Shown here: piece by piece, positions 54,701 to 63,217 of the stretch
Position numbering within the stretch: the first letter of the stretch is position 1
How the letters are laid out: each line of letters opens with the position of its first letter
Source: Mycobacterium uberis
Lineage (GTDB): Bacteria; Actinomycetota; Actinomycetes; Mycobacteriales; Mycobacteriaceae
DNA: 64,000 nucleotides
NCBI RefSeq assembly: GCF_003408705.1
Contig: NZ_QAYL01000015.1
Span: forward strand, 124,001-188,000
Direction: 5' to 3'
Program-made: the position numbers and the translations under genes
The notes under the pieces: generated by a model
Told to the model about the DNA's origin: nothing
Databases searched by the model: none
The model's input: only the letters and a program-made list of their open reading frames with translations

Positions 54701-54907
54701 ATAGAGCTGACAGTCCGGTTCGCTGTGTACGTCTTCGATGATACGGGTAAGGATACCGCCGGACGGCGCGACCGATTCATGATTTGTGTCATCCGCTCAG
54801 CGCCTTATCCACGCATGCCGACAATCGATTGGACGTACGGGAAGCCGCCAAACGTTGCCAGTGTGGCGGGTGGTGTAGATGATGTATTTGCGACTAAACT
54901 TGTTGTT

Positions 54908-57451
54908 ATGGCTAGTAAGACCGTCGCCAGCCCCGGAAACCGAACGAGCAGGTCAAAGGTCACCTCGCGTGGTGCATCCCGAAATCGACGACCAACACCA
55001 CCTCGCCCTAGGGTAAAAGGGCGCGCTAAGCGGCGTAGTCGGTCGCTGCTCCTGGCTGCTGGGCTGACCTGTGGCCGAGCCATGCGTGCGACCTGGTTGA
55101 TGGCGGCCAAGGGCACCGGTGGTGCGGCACGTTCAATTGGGAGGGCTCGCGATATTGAGTCTGGACATCGCCGTGATGGAATCGCGCTGGCTCTTCTTAG
55201 CCTCGCGGTCGTCGTCGCCGCCAGCTCATGGCTTGACGCCGCCCGGCCGATCGGTGCTTGGGTCGACGCCGTGCTGCGGATGTTCATCGGCTCGTCTGTC
55301 ATGGTATTCCCATTGGGTACCGCTGCCGTGGCGGTGGTGTTAATGCGAACTCCACCCCATCCAGATGCGCGGCCCAGGCTGATCCTAGGTGCGACCCTAA
55401 TCGTGTTGTCGTTTCTCGGCTTACGGCACCTGTGGGCGGGTTCGCCAGAAACTCCCGAGGCGCGGCAGGGTGCCGCAGGCTTCCTGGGGTTTGCCATCGG
55501 GGGACCGCTCTCGGACGGATTGACGGCCTGGATCGCTGCGCCGTTGTTGTTCATTGGTGCGTTATTTGGTCTGCTGCTGTTGACCGGAACCACGATCCGT
55601 GAGGTGCCCGACGTGCTGAGTGGCATGTTCGGTACCGGACTTTTCCAGCGTGACTATGACGATCAAGATGATCAATACGATGTTGAGCGTCGATACGATG
55701 ACGACATTCCGGGTACCCTGCCAGAAAACTTTTCCTTTTCCGGTGGTAACTACGGTGGCTCTCTCGGCGGGGATTTAGACGCTGACTGGGAGCTGCAGGT
55801 GTGGCCGGCGGCCCACATCGCTGAGGTTGGGTTACAGGACGACGTTCCCACCACTCCAGAGCGGGCCGTGCAGGCGGACATCGCCAAGAGTCGCTGTTGC
55901 AGCCCCCAAGCCGCAGAGGAACACCCGAGCCAGGTGCTGGACCGAGTCATCGAGGGTTCCTACACGCTGCCGTCCATGAGCCTGCTAGTTGCTGGCGATC
56001 CGCCTAAGAAACGCAGTGCCGCCAACAATCATATGGCCAGCGCTATCGGTGAGGTCCTCACCCAGTTCAGGGTCGATGCGGCCGTCACCGGCTGTACTCG
56101 CGGACCTACCGTCACTCGCTACGAGGTTGAGTTAGGGCCTGGCGTCAAGGTGGAGAAGATCACCGCACTACAGAAGAACATTGCCTACGCGGTGGCTACC
56201 GAGAGCGTGCGCATGCTAGCCCCGATTCCCGGTAAGTCCGCCGTAGGCATCGAGGTACCCAACACCGATCGTGAAACGGTGCGGCTGGCTGATGTGCTCA
56301 TCGCGCCCTCGACGTGTCGTGACCACCATCCACTGGTCATTGGATTGGGCAAGGACATCGAAGGGGACTTCATCTCGGCCAATCTGGCCAAGATGCCGCA
56401 CTTGTTGGTCGCGGGCTCCACCGGATCGGGTAAATCGAGCTTCGTCAACTCCATGTTGGTGTCGCTGCTGGTCCGGTCGACCCCGGAAGAGGTCCGGATG
56501 ATCTTAATTGACCCGAAGATGGTGGAACTGACACCATATGAAGGCATTCCACATCTGATTACCCCGATCATCACGCAGCCAAAGAAGGCAGCAGCCGCGC
56601 TGGCGTGGCTGGTCGAAGAGATGGAGCAGCGTTACCAGGACATGCAGGCGTCGAGGGTACGCCACATTGACGTGTTCAATGAGAAGGTGCGGTCCGGGGA
56701 GATCGCAGCTCCGCTGGGCAGCCAGCGGGAATACCGGCCATACCCCTACATTCTGACTATTGTCGACGAGCTGGCCGACCTGATGATGACCGCGCCGCGT
56801 GACGTTGAGGATGCCATCGTGCGGATCACCCAGAAGGCTCGCGCGGCAGGGATCCACCTGGTGCTGGCTACCCAGCGCCCGTCAGTCGACGTAGTCACCG
56901 GGCTCATCAAGACCAACGTGCCGTCCCGGTTGGCGTTTGCGACATCATCGCTCATCGACAGTCGGGTGATTCTCGACCAAGCAGGCGCGGAAAAACTGAT
57001 CGGCATGGGTGACGGCCTGTTCCTGCCAATGGGCGTGAGTAAACCGGTCCGGTTGCAAGGTGCGTTCATTACCGACGAGGAGATTCACGCCGTCGTCACC
57101 GCTTGCAAGGACCAGGCCGAACCCGAGTACACCGAGGGGGTCACCATCGCCAAGACCACCAGCGAACGCACTGGCGTCGACCCCGACATTGGCGACGATA
57201 TGGATGTGTTCCTGCAAGCCGTGGAGTTGGTGGTATCTAGCCAGTTCGGGTCCACCTCGATGCTGCAACGCAAGCTGAGGGTGGGGTTCGCCAAGGCCGG
57301 CCGGTTGATGGATCTAATGGAGACTCGAAGCATCGTGGGGCCAAGCGAAGGATCTAAGGCTCGCGAGGTGCTGGTAAAACCGGATGAGCTCACGGCCACA
57401 TTGGCGCTTATCCGAGGTGGGGCCAACGCTGACAGGTCCGATGAAGACTAG
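54908..57451 (+). CDS. ftsK: DNA translocase FtsK
   Basis: Septum-located ATPase that clears and resolves chromosome termini at division. ATG 54908 (MASKTVASPGNR) matches the H37Rv N-terminus; the longer open frame upstream is shadow sequence. The 847 residues comprise a basic N-terminus, four predicted transmembrane helices (about 95-260), an acidic, highly diverged linker (about 260-360), the alpha/beta motor with Walker A GSTGSGKS at about 503-510, Walker B ILTIVDELADLMM, and a C-terminal gamma winged helix (STSMLQRKLRVGFAKAGRLMDLME). A TAAACT at 54894-54899 with no ribosome site before the ATG suggests leaderless transcription. Confidence 0.95.
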   Translation: MASKTVASPGNRTSRSKVTSRGASRNRRPTPPRPRVKGRAKRRSRSLLLAAGLTCGRAMRATWLMAAKGTGGAARSIGRARDIESGHRRDGIALALLSLAVVVAASSWLDAARPIGAWVDAVLRMFIGSSVMVFPLGTAAVAVVLMRTPPHPDARPRLILGATLIVLSFLGLRHLWAGSPETPEARQGAAGFLGFAIGGPLSDGLTAWIAAPLLFIGALFGLLLLTGTTIREVPDVLSGMFGTGLFQRDYDDQDDQYDVERRYDDDIPGTLPENFSFSGGNYGGSLGGDLDADWELQVWPAAHIAEVGLQDDVPTTPERAVQADIAKSRCCSPQAAEEHPSQVLDRVIEGSYTLPSMSLLVAGDPPKKRSAANNHMASAIGEVLTQFRVDAAVTGCTRGPTVTRYEVELGPGVKVEKITALQKNIAYAVATESVRMLAPIPGKSAVGIEVPNTDRETVRLADVLIAPSTCRDHHPLVIGLGKDIEGDFISANLAKMPHLLVAGSTGSGKSSFVNSMLVSLLVRSTPEEVRMILIDPKMVELTPYEGIPHLITPIITQPKKAAAALAWLVEEMEQRYQDMQASRVRHIDVFNEKVRSGEIAAPLGSQREYRPYPYILTIVDELADLMMTAPRDVEDAIVRITQKARAAGIHLVLATQRPSVDVVTGLIKTNVPSRLAFATSSLIDSRVILDQAGAEKLIGMGDGLFLPMGVSKPVRLQGAFITDEEIHAVVTACKDQAEPEYTEGVTIAKTTSERTGVDPDIGDDMDVFLQAVELVVSSQFGSTSMLQRKLRVGFAKAGRLMDLMETRSIVGPSEGSKAREVLVKPDELTATLALIRGGANADRSDED

Positions 57452-57460
57452 CTTGCACGG

Positions 57461-57985
57461 TCATAATACCAGAAGCATGCGGGAGTTACCCAAGGTATTT
57501 GGTTTGACGTAGCTCAGATCCAGGAATTCGGCGATCCCGATGTCGTATGACCGGCACATCTCTTCGAACACCTCGGTGGTCACGGGGGTGCCCTCGATCT
57601 CGATGAACCCGTACTGGCTGAAGAACTCGGTTTCGAAGGTTAACACGAACAGCCGCTCCAGCTGCAGCTCGCGAGCGACTTCGAGCAGTCGATTAACGAT
57701 CGCGCGGCCGACTCCGTGGCCGGTTATGGTAGGGTCGACGGCGACAGTACGGATTTCGCCGAGGTCGGACCATAACACGTGCAACGCCCCGCAGCCGACC
57801 ACTTTGCCCGGGATTGCGGGGTGTTCCGCCACCCAGAATTCCTGCACGGCTTCATAGAGTGTCACAAGGCTCTTTTCCAGCAGGATCTTTCCCGCATAGG
57901 TGTCGACTAATTGTTTGATCGTCGGGACATCAGAGGTTCGTGCGCGCCTGACCATCGGTAGGCAATTCTGTGTAGTTTTGGTCAC
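57461..57985 (-). CDS. argA: GNAT N-acetyltransferase, ArgA type (N-acetylglutamate synthase)
   Basis: 174 residues from GTG 57985, matching Rv2747, a single-domain N-acetylglutamate/L-glutamine-type acetyltransferase for the first arginine step. It lacks the amino-acid-kinase domain of E. coli ArgA. Motifs: VRRARTSDVPTIKQLVDTYAG, VVGCGALHVLWSDLGEIRTVAVDP, the acetyl-CoA loop GHGVGRAIVNRLL, and LTFETEFFSQYGF. An in-frame start at 58024 would overlap the divergent pgsA3 leader. Convergent with ftsK, 10 bp apart. Confidence 0.92.
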   Translation of the reverse strand: MTKTTQNCLPMVRRARTSDVPTIKQLVDTYAGKILLEKSLVTLYEAVQEFWVAEHPAIPGKVVGCGALHVLWSDLGEIRTVAVDPTITGHGVGRAIVNRLLEVARELQLERLFVLTFETEFFSQYGFIEIEGTPVTTEVFEEMCRSYDIGIAEFLDLSYVKPNTLGNSRMLLVL

Positions 57986-58041
57986 GGCAACAGTATCGAC
58001 ATCGGGGACGCGCGAGCCGGCCAACCGTTATTCTGTTTGCC

Positions 58042-58650
58042 GTGTCGGGGCAGTTTCAATTGGATCCTACGATAGGTCGTGCCCGTATCGCCAACCTTGC
58101 CAATAGCCTGACTGGCTTACGGTTGCTGTTGGTCCCGATTTTTTTGGTTGCCTTGTTCGCTGGTAATGGCCATGAAATCGCCGGTCGGGTAGCGGCTTTC
58201 GTGATCTTCACGGTGGCTTGCATTACCGACCGGTTAGATGGCCTGCTGGCCCGAAACTACGGTATGGTGACTGAATTCGGCGCGTTTGTTGATCCAATCG
58301 CGGACAAGACCCTTATCGGTGCGGCGCTGATCGGTCTGTCGATGCTCGGTGACCTGCCGTGGTGGATCACGGTGCTGATCATGACCCGTGAGCTTGGGGT
58401 GACTTTGTTGCGGTTGGCTGTCGTTAACCGCGGGGTCATTCCGGCCAGTTGGGGCGGCAAACTCAAGACTGTGGTGCAGGCAGTAGCGATTGGCCTGTTT
58501 TTGCTGCCTTTGACGCAACTGTTGGGATTGTTCCATCTGGTAGCATGGGTAGTGATGGCCGCCGCGATCGTGCTCACGGTGGTCACGAGCGTCGATTATG
58601 TGGCTGGGGTGATCAGGGCCTTCCGGGAAGTTCGCCAGACAGCCAGCTGA
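58042..58650 (+). CDS. pgsA3: CDP-alcohol phosphatidyltransferase PgsA3
   Basis: Membrane enzyme, annotated in mycobacteria as phosphatidylglycerophosphate synthase. 202 residues from GTG 58042. The catalytic CDP-OH-P signature D-x2-D-G-x2-A-R-x8-G-x3-D-x3-D is complete: DRLDGLLARNYGMVTEFGAFVDPIADK (about residues 63-89). About five to six hydrophobic helices. Divergent from argA with only 56 bp between the starts, so the two promoters overlap. Followed by the clgR fossil. Confidence 0.93.
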   Translation: MSGQFQLDPTIGRARIANLANSLTGLRLLLVPIFLVALFAGNGHEIAGRVAAFVIFTVACITDRLDGLLARNYGMVTEFGAFVDPIADKTLIGAALIGLSMLGDLPWWITVLIMTRELGVTLLRLAVVNRGVIPASWGGKLKTVVQAVAIGLFLLPLTQLLGLFHLVAWVVMAAAIVLTVVTSVDYVAGVIRAFREVRQTAS

Positions 58651-58703
58651 TTGCGGGAATCACGCCACGACCACCCACGTTCTGATTGGACGAAGGAGAA
58701 CGT

Positions 58704-58980
58704 GATGGATGGTGTCATCGGTATGCAATAGTGCCGTATTCCGTATGGCGTGCATCTCAGTTATCTATCGGAGCTTGAGTGTGACCGGAAAGAGCTCTCT
58801 AGTGAGTTGCTCAACGTGATTTCCAGACGTATTGGAAGGGCCGTTATCAGAGCTGCTTACCGACACCGGCGAGTGGATGGTGTATGCGGGACGCGCGGCC
58901 CGGAGCGCGCCAAGCGACGTTACCATTGACGCCAGCACTAAGGTTGTTATTTCTCCGGTGGCGTTGTTAGCGATGGCGTG
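58704..58980 (+). pseudogene. clgR: clgR fossil (Clp gene regulator)
   Basis: Rv2745c-type Cro/C1 HTH activator. HLSYLSELECDRKELSSELLNVI (about 58757-58823) matches the recognition part of ClgR ([20 protein letters not shown]), then a frame change; the tail ending DVTIDASTKVVISPVALLAMA with a stop at 58980 matches the ClgR C-terminus (TKVVIPPVVSLAVA). The N-terminal HTH helix region is lost. ClgR activates clpP/clpC and the psp operon in mycobacteria (family knowledge). Confidence 0.8.
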
Positions 58981-59129
58981 AATGCGGCCATGTGCCGGGG
59001 CCGTTGGGTCGACGTTGCCGGGGGTGGGGAAATCCGCGCTAACCCTAATAAATATCCCTATAAATATTGCAGTGTCAGGGTAAACGCTGTGTCTATTCGG
59101 CACATAAGAAATGAAGGCGGAGCTAAGTC

Positions 59130-59976
59130 ATAGCTAGTCTGTTCCTGAAAGCGTGGAGGTATATCGTGGTACTGTTCAACGCCAAGATCGACGATCGCGC
59201 AGACCACAAGGTGCAGGTTCAGCAGGCCATTGAGGCAGTATAGCGCACCCACCAGGCGCTGATCCAACAGGCGGCGTGGGTGATTGGCAACCAGCGGCAA
59301 CTGGAGATGCGGCTCAACCGGCAGCTGGCAGACATCGAAAAGCTCCAGTTCAACGTACGTCAGGCGCTGACGTCGGTGGACCAGGCCACTGCTGCAGGGG
59401 ACTCCGCCAAGGTTACCGAGTACGACAACGTTGCCGGGGTGTTCGCAGCCCAGCTAGTGACCTCCGAGCAGAGCGTCGAGGATCTCAAAATCTTGTCTGA
59501 TCAGACGCTCAGTGCAGCGGCTCAGGCTAAAATACTGTTGAACAAAATGCGATGGTTTTACAGCAAAAATCGCCGAGTGCACCAAACTGTTGAGTCAACT
59601 CAAGGAGGCGAAGCTGCAGGAGCACGTCAGTGTCTCGCTACGGTCGGTGAATGGGATCCCGATGCTCAGCAACATTCCGATGCTCGATGAGGTGCGGGAA
59701 AAGATCGAACGTCGGTACGCTAATGCGCTCAGTGTGGTCGACCTTGCGCAGAGTTCCGTGCAGGGTGGCATGATCGAGGTCGAACAGGCCGGCGTACGGA
59801 TGATTGACCATTCGCGGCTAGAGCAGATCCACGCGTCGGTGCGCGGTGAAATTTTGCCGACGAGAGGTACAGCTGCGTTGCCCGGAATCACCCCAGTTAG
59901 TCTCGCGGACAGCCAGGCCAGCGGCGAGCACGTTGCCGAGAAACTCCTTAGTCAGCAAGCAACGCGGTCGGTTTGA
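59130..59976 (+). pseudogene. pspA: pspA-like fossil (Rv2744c, 35 kDa phage-shock protein)
   Basis: The start codon has become ATA (59130-59132) in the context [12 protein letters not shown] (compare ANPFVKAWKY). An amber codon at 59241-59243 stands where the family has Gln (EEAQRTHQ). The long coiled coil follows ([30 protein letters not shown]), then two frameshifts near 59545 and 59570, and the C-terminal coil runs open again to 59976 ([38 protein letters not shown]). PspA coats stressed inner membrane; this copy is dead. Confidence 0.92.
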
Positions 59977-59994
59977 GATAACGCTGAGGTCGCT

Positions 59995-60813
59995 GTGAAT
60001 GGGGGTAAGAGTGGGCTGTGGCGCGTGTTGTTGCGGCATGGATTGGACACCGCTGCCGATTTGTTCGACTTAGTCGCCCAAAAGATCAGCGCCGTGTCGG
60101 AGCCGCGTGCCCGCCTGCTCCGCCGTCGCCGCCGCGCGCTGCGGTGGGGTTTGATCTTCGGCTTCGGGTGCCTGTTTTGGGGCGTGGTGACAGTATTACT
60201 GGCGGCCTGGGGCTGGTTCGCGTTGTTGCTGCAGATCACCGGCTTCATTGCGGTTATACAGGCTATTCCGGCGACGTTGCTGCTGTTTCACTACCGCTGG
60301 CTACGATCGAAGCCGCTGCCGACACGGCGGCCCGTGGGAGTTCGTCGGTTGCCGCCGCCCGGTTCGGCGGCTCGACCTGCGATTTCGGCGCTGAGTGCCT
60401 CCGAACGCGGGTTCTTTTCGTTGTTGGGTGTGATAGAGCAAGGTAAGATGTTATCCGTGGCCGAAATCCGTGACCTGACCGCCGCGGCTAACCAAACCGC
60501 GGTGACGATGGTGGCCACGGCTGCCCAGGTGGTGTCGATGGAGCGGGCGATGCGTTACTCTGCAGCGCCGCGGTCTTATCTGGTCCCCATTATTGATGCG
60601 TTTGCCGCGCAGTTGGGCGCTGGTGTCCGCCAGTACAATGAAATGGTCACCGCTGCAGCGCAATTAGTCTCTTCGGCGAACGGCAGTGGTAGTTCTGGAG
60701 GCGGTTTCGGTGTGGGGCTGGCCCCATGTTTACAGCAGTGCTACCGATCCTGGCCGGTTGGACACAGGCGTTCGACGAACTCGGCGGAATGCCACGGCGT
60801 TAGACAGGGTTAG
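59995..60813 (+). CDS. pspM: PspM-like membrane protein with altered C-terminus (Rv2743c type)
   Basis: Membrane partner of PspA in mycobacteria. GTG 59995; 272 residues with a basic N-terminus (PRARLLRRRRRALRWG), two transmembrane helices (LIFGFGCLFWGVVTVLLAAW and LLLQITGFIAVIQAIPATLLL) and a helical cytosolic part (SALSASERGFFSLLGVIEQG, VVSMERAM, QYNEMVTAAAQLVSSANG). After residue 235 or so the frame leaves the family: the expected end (LAGWTQAFDELGGMPRR, stop at 60801-60803) is present but in another frame. So a frameshift near 60700-60720 has swapped the last 35 residues. Possibly still made, possibly an early pseudogene; its partners are dead. Confidence 0.75.
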   Translation: MNGGKSGLWRVLLRHGLDTAADLFDLVAQKISAVSEPRARLLRRRRRALRWGLIFGFGCLFWGVVTVLLAAWGWFALLLQITGFIAVIQAIPATLLLFHYRWLRSKPLPTRRPVGVRRLPPPGSAARPAISALSASERGFFSLLGVIEQGKMLSVAEIRDLTAAANQTAVTMVATAAQVVSMERAMRYSAAPRSYLVPIIDAFAAQLGAGVRQYNEMVTAAAQLVSSANGSGSSGGGFGVGLAPCLQQCYRSWPVGHRRSTNSAECHGVRQG

Positions 60814-61170
60814 TCCTTGGGTCGCAGGCCGTAACGATTGACGTATGCCTGGCGGATGTGGGCGTCGTGCTTGTGGGCGAGTTCGTCGACGAGCTCGGGG
60901 TCTAGGTTGCGCACGTCCAACATATGAAGGCGCCATGCTTTGCTGAGCATATGCGAGAAGTACACGAAACGGAATAAGGATCGGCAGTGTCATGCTCAAG
61001 TGGACGTCGGGTGTTGTTGGGGCCAACCAGAATAGTGCGAGCATCAGCACAGCCGGAACCGCGACACAGATCATCATCCGGACAACAGCGCCCTTGCCCG
61101 CCGGATCGTTGCACACCCCCCCAGTCTTGCATTGATTCAGGCAATCGTCTCCCAATAGCAATAGCGGACG
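60810..61170 (-). pseudogene. DUF5313-type membrane protein fossil
   Basis: Minus strand: LPESMQDWG (about 61118-61144), VCNDPAGKGAVVRMMICVAVPAVLMLALFWLAP and HLSMTLPILIPFR (about 60965-61110), then after a frameshift FSHMLSKAWRLHMLDVRNLDPELVDELAHKHDAHIRQAY ending at 60810. The order and motifs fit DUF5313 (two TM helices, basic tail). At least two frameshifts. I do not recall it at this site in H37Rv, where PE_PGRS47 lies. Confidence 0.65.
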
Positions 61171-61239
61171 TATTGTGGCGCGTTGGGCTTGGTGTAGGCG
61201 GGCTTGCCGCTCATTGTTCGGACGTTGCTTTATAGTGAT

Positions 61240-61640
61240 GGGATCACCAGTGCAGCCACGCCTCGCACTGTCGCTTTGAACAGATCGAAGAAATCCAAGT
61301 AGTCTCGTCACAGCGTGATTCGTCTGTTGTGCACTTTGAAAAACGCCACAGACCCAGAATTGAACCGGCAGCAGGCTGACGATCATTGCGTCGGTGCGTT
61401 CGCAGAGTACGGTGTAGCCACCGGCGGCAATATTGTGGATCTTTATTCTCGAACTCTATACGGCCTTCCATCTTGCGCCATAGCGTGATCGTTCTGCTGC
61501 GGCTATGGATTGTTGTCAGTCCGACGTTCTGGTAGATGAGGTTGTCGGCCAACCCCGCATCAGCAGTTTCGTAATCCTCGTCCTGCAGAGCAGGTCAAGA
61601 CAATTTCGACCGTGCGAATGTTTTTAACAACCGTGCGAAT
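61240..61640 (-). pseudogene. ephG: ephG fossil (limonene-1,2-epoxide hydrolase-like)
   Basis: Minus strand: DNLIYQNVGLTTIHSRSRTITLWRKMEGRIEFE (about 61450-61548), then LPVQFWVCGVFQSA in another frame (about 61330-61375), and a C-terminal trace. Rv2740-type small epoxide hydrolase. Broken by frameshifts; the N-terminal helix region runs into the 21-bp repeat. Confidence 0.85.
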
Positions 61641-61650
61641 GTTTTTAACA
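61609..61650. repeat. 2 x 21 bp tandem repeat
   Basis: Two perfect copies of ACCGTGCGAATGTTTTTAAC plus A, at 61609-61629 and 61630-61650, in dead sequence upstream of the ephG fossil. Confidence 0.95.
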
Positions 61651-61741
61651 TTTTATGCAGATGTCTCGGTCAGCTCAACCATAGCTGCTAGCCTAGGGGA
61701 AACATGGTAGTAACGACGTTCTGGCGACTATGGCAAAGCGG

Positions 61742-62841
61742 ATGTGTGTCGCCGTGGTAGCTGGGTTAGATCTCGGGTACTCGTTTTCCCGCTATCGTGC
61801 TGTGTCAACAGCTTCGCCGAAGAGGGATACATTACCTATTACTGTTTATCGGAGCGGGTAGACATCGCTCAGACCGCCGGTGTCGAGATTGCCCTGCTTG
61901 ATGAGCTCGTGGCTGTCGGGGTCAGGGTCCACCGGCGTGTTGCGCAGATGGCCGTACTCAATGTGCCGGTGCTGCGCGACTTGGTGCCTGATCTGGTGGT
62001 ATCCGACGTCATAACCGCGGTCGGTAATATGGCTGTTTAATTGCTGGGGATCCTGTGGGTTGAACTTAACCCGCATCCACTTTGCCTGTCGTTCAAGAGT
62101 CTGCCGCCGATAGGCAGCGGACTAGCCACCCAGGCCGGCATTCGCGGCCGAATACGATGATGTCATCATGCGGGCGCTCACCGCGCGCTCCTGGCGCGTT
62201 GGCCTGTGACAGCGAGCCGCTGTGACGACTGATCGCCACGTTGCCTGCGTTGGAAGCCCTTCGTCCAGACTGGCTGACGAAGCTGTGGGTGGTGAGTTGG
62301 TTGCATTTCGAGCCGACCAGTCGGGTGCTGCAGATCTCTGTAAGGCTCCGGGCCGGTGGTGGTCGTGGCACCGTCCACGGCGTGTAGGGCATGGCACAGA
62401 CCACCTTGGACGCTCTGGTGCCCCGGGTATCCGCTGTTATCGGAGTTGCGTATGGGGTGGTGTCTCGGCTGAACGGTTCCGAGCTGGCAGTGCTGCCCTG
62501 GGCGATGGCTGGGTGGGAATACCAGGCGAAGCTGTTGACGCATACCTACGTGGTGATCTGCGGTGGAGGTCATGGTATAATAGCCAGAAAGTTGTTGGCC
62601 GGGATGCTGCTGGCAGGTGGTTACTGGCGGTTGGAATTAATGGGAGATAGCCAATCGGGTGGTGCGGCAGGGCAGTGGGCAGTTGATTTGGCCGTTGACC
62701 GCTGCGGCGTTGATGGCCGCGGTTAACGAGGTGCTGTTGTCGCCGGGACATTGCAAGGCCGCACAACGAGCCGCCGTCAGCATCGCTGGAGTCGCCGATC
62801 CAGTCCGGGTGTGTCACGAAGCGCTGGCGTTCACTGGGTAA
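61742..62841 (+). pseudogene. glycosyltransferase fossil (Rv2739c type, MurG/UGT-like)
   Basis: ATG 61742 opens MCVAVVAGLDLGYSF (compare MRVAVVAGPDPGHSFP). Later blocks in other frames: VGVRVHRRVAQMAVLNVPVLRDLVPDLVVSDVIT (about 61915-62010), LLGILWVELNPHPLCL (62041 on), KSLPPIGSGLATQAGIRGR, GPVVVVAPSTA (about 62352-62382), YQAKLLTHTYVVICGGGHG (about 62520-62575, sugar-nucleotide-binding region), QWEIANRVVRQGS and LIWPLTAAALMAAVNEVLLSPGH to 62841. Rv2739c lies just upstream of Rv2738c as here. Confidence 0.88.
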
Positions 62842-62863
62842 CTGGCTGGGTAAGTTTGTTGGC

Positions 62864-63058
62864 GTGCGGCTGGCGGAATTCCACGAACAAGTCATCCTGC
62901 GATTCGGCGCCGCGTACGGCGCGTCTGTGCTGGTCGATCATGTGTTGACCGGCTGCGGTGGCCGTACCGCCGCCCAGGCGATCGAAGACGGTGTCGAGCC
63001 ACGCGACGTTTGGCGGGCGTTATGCGTCGACTTCGACGTGCCCCGCGATCAGTGGTGA
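62864..63058 (+). CDS. DUF3046 small protein (Rv2738c type)
   Basis: 64-residue acidic helical protein of unknown function, kept just upstream of recA in mycobacteria. GTG 62864 (VRLAEFHEQVILRFGAAYG) and the conserved VLVDHVLTGCGGRTAAQAIEDG, EPRDVWRALCVDFDVP. Nearly identical over its length to the H37Rv protein as I recall it. Intact amid dead neighbours, which suggests it matters, possibly in connection with RecA. Confidence 0.9.
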   Translation: MRLAEFHEQVILRFGAAYGASVLVDHVLTGCGGRTAAQAIEDGVEPRDVWRALCVDFDVPRDQW

Positions 63059-63095
63059 TTTCGTGGATTGCAGGGACGGTGTGTCGATACTTGAA

Positions 63096-63109
63096 TCGAA
63101 CAAATGTTC
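63096..63109. promoter_or_regulatory. LexA (SOS) box upstream of recA
   Basis: TCGAACAAATGTTC fits the mycobacterial/Gram-positive SOS box (CGAACRNNNGTTYG type) with one mismatch at the far edge. It lies about 110 bp before the recA ATG, the position expected for the LexA-controlled recA promoter. Confidence 0.85.
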
Positions 63110-63141
63110 TTCTACTGTAGTGGTTACTCGGTGATATCGAC

Positions 63142-63164
63142 TTGTCGGTGGCCTTCTCTAGTGT
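63142..63164 (+). promoter_or_regulatory. RecA-NDp/PafBC-type promoter of recA
   Basis: TTGTCGGTG (63142-63150), 8 bp, TAGTGT (63159-63164): matches the mycobacterial LexA-independent DNA-damage promoter consensus TTGTCRGTG-N8-TANNNT as I recall it. About 50 bp before the recA ATG, so recA keeps both damage-response inputs. Confidence 0.85.
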
Positions 63165-63217
63165 CACGGCCAACCGGCCGGTACCGGTCACTGAGCATCG
63201 ACTACAGGAGAAGCAAC

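Noticed and set aside
54142..54792. 216-codon minus frame overlapping the end of RNase J and the region before ftsK
   Set aside because: Only the part at about 54335-54700 is methyltransferase-like; the rest is antisense to RNase J and the apparent start is arbitrary, so it is not an intact gene.
54602..54907. 102-codon N-terminal extension of FtsK
   Set aside because: It is antisense to the methyltransferase remnant; the conserved FtsK start is MASKTVA at 54908.
54805..55626. 273-codon minus frame opposite ftsK
   Set aside because: Antisense shadow of a conserved gene with no recognisable domain.
60730..61386. 218-codon minus frame as a single gene
   Set aside because: It joins pieces of ephG and a DUF5313-like gene read in partly wrong frames; each is better described as a separate fossil.
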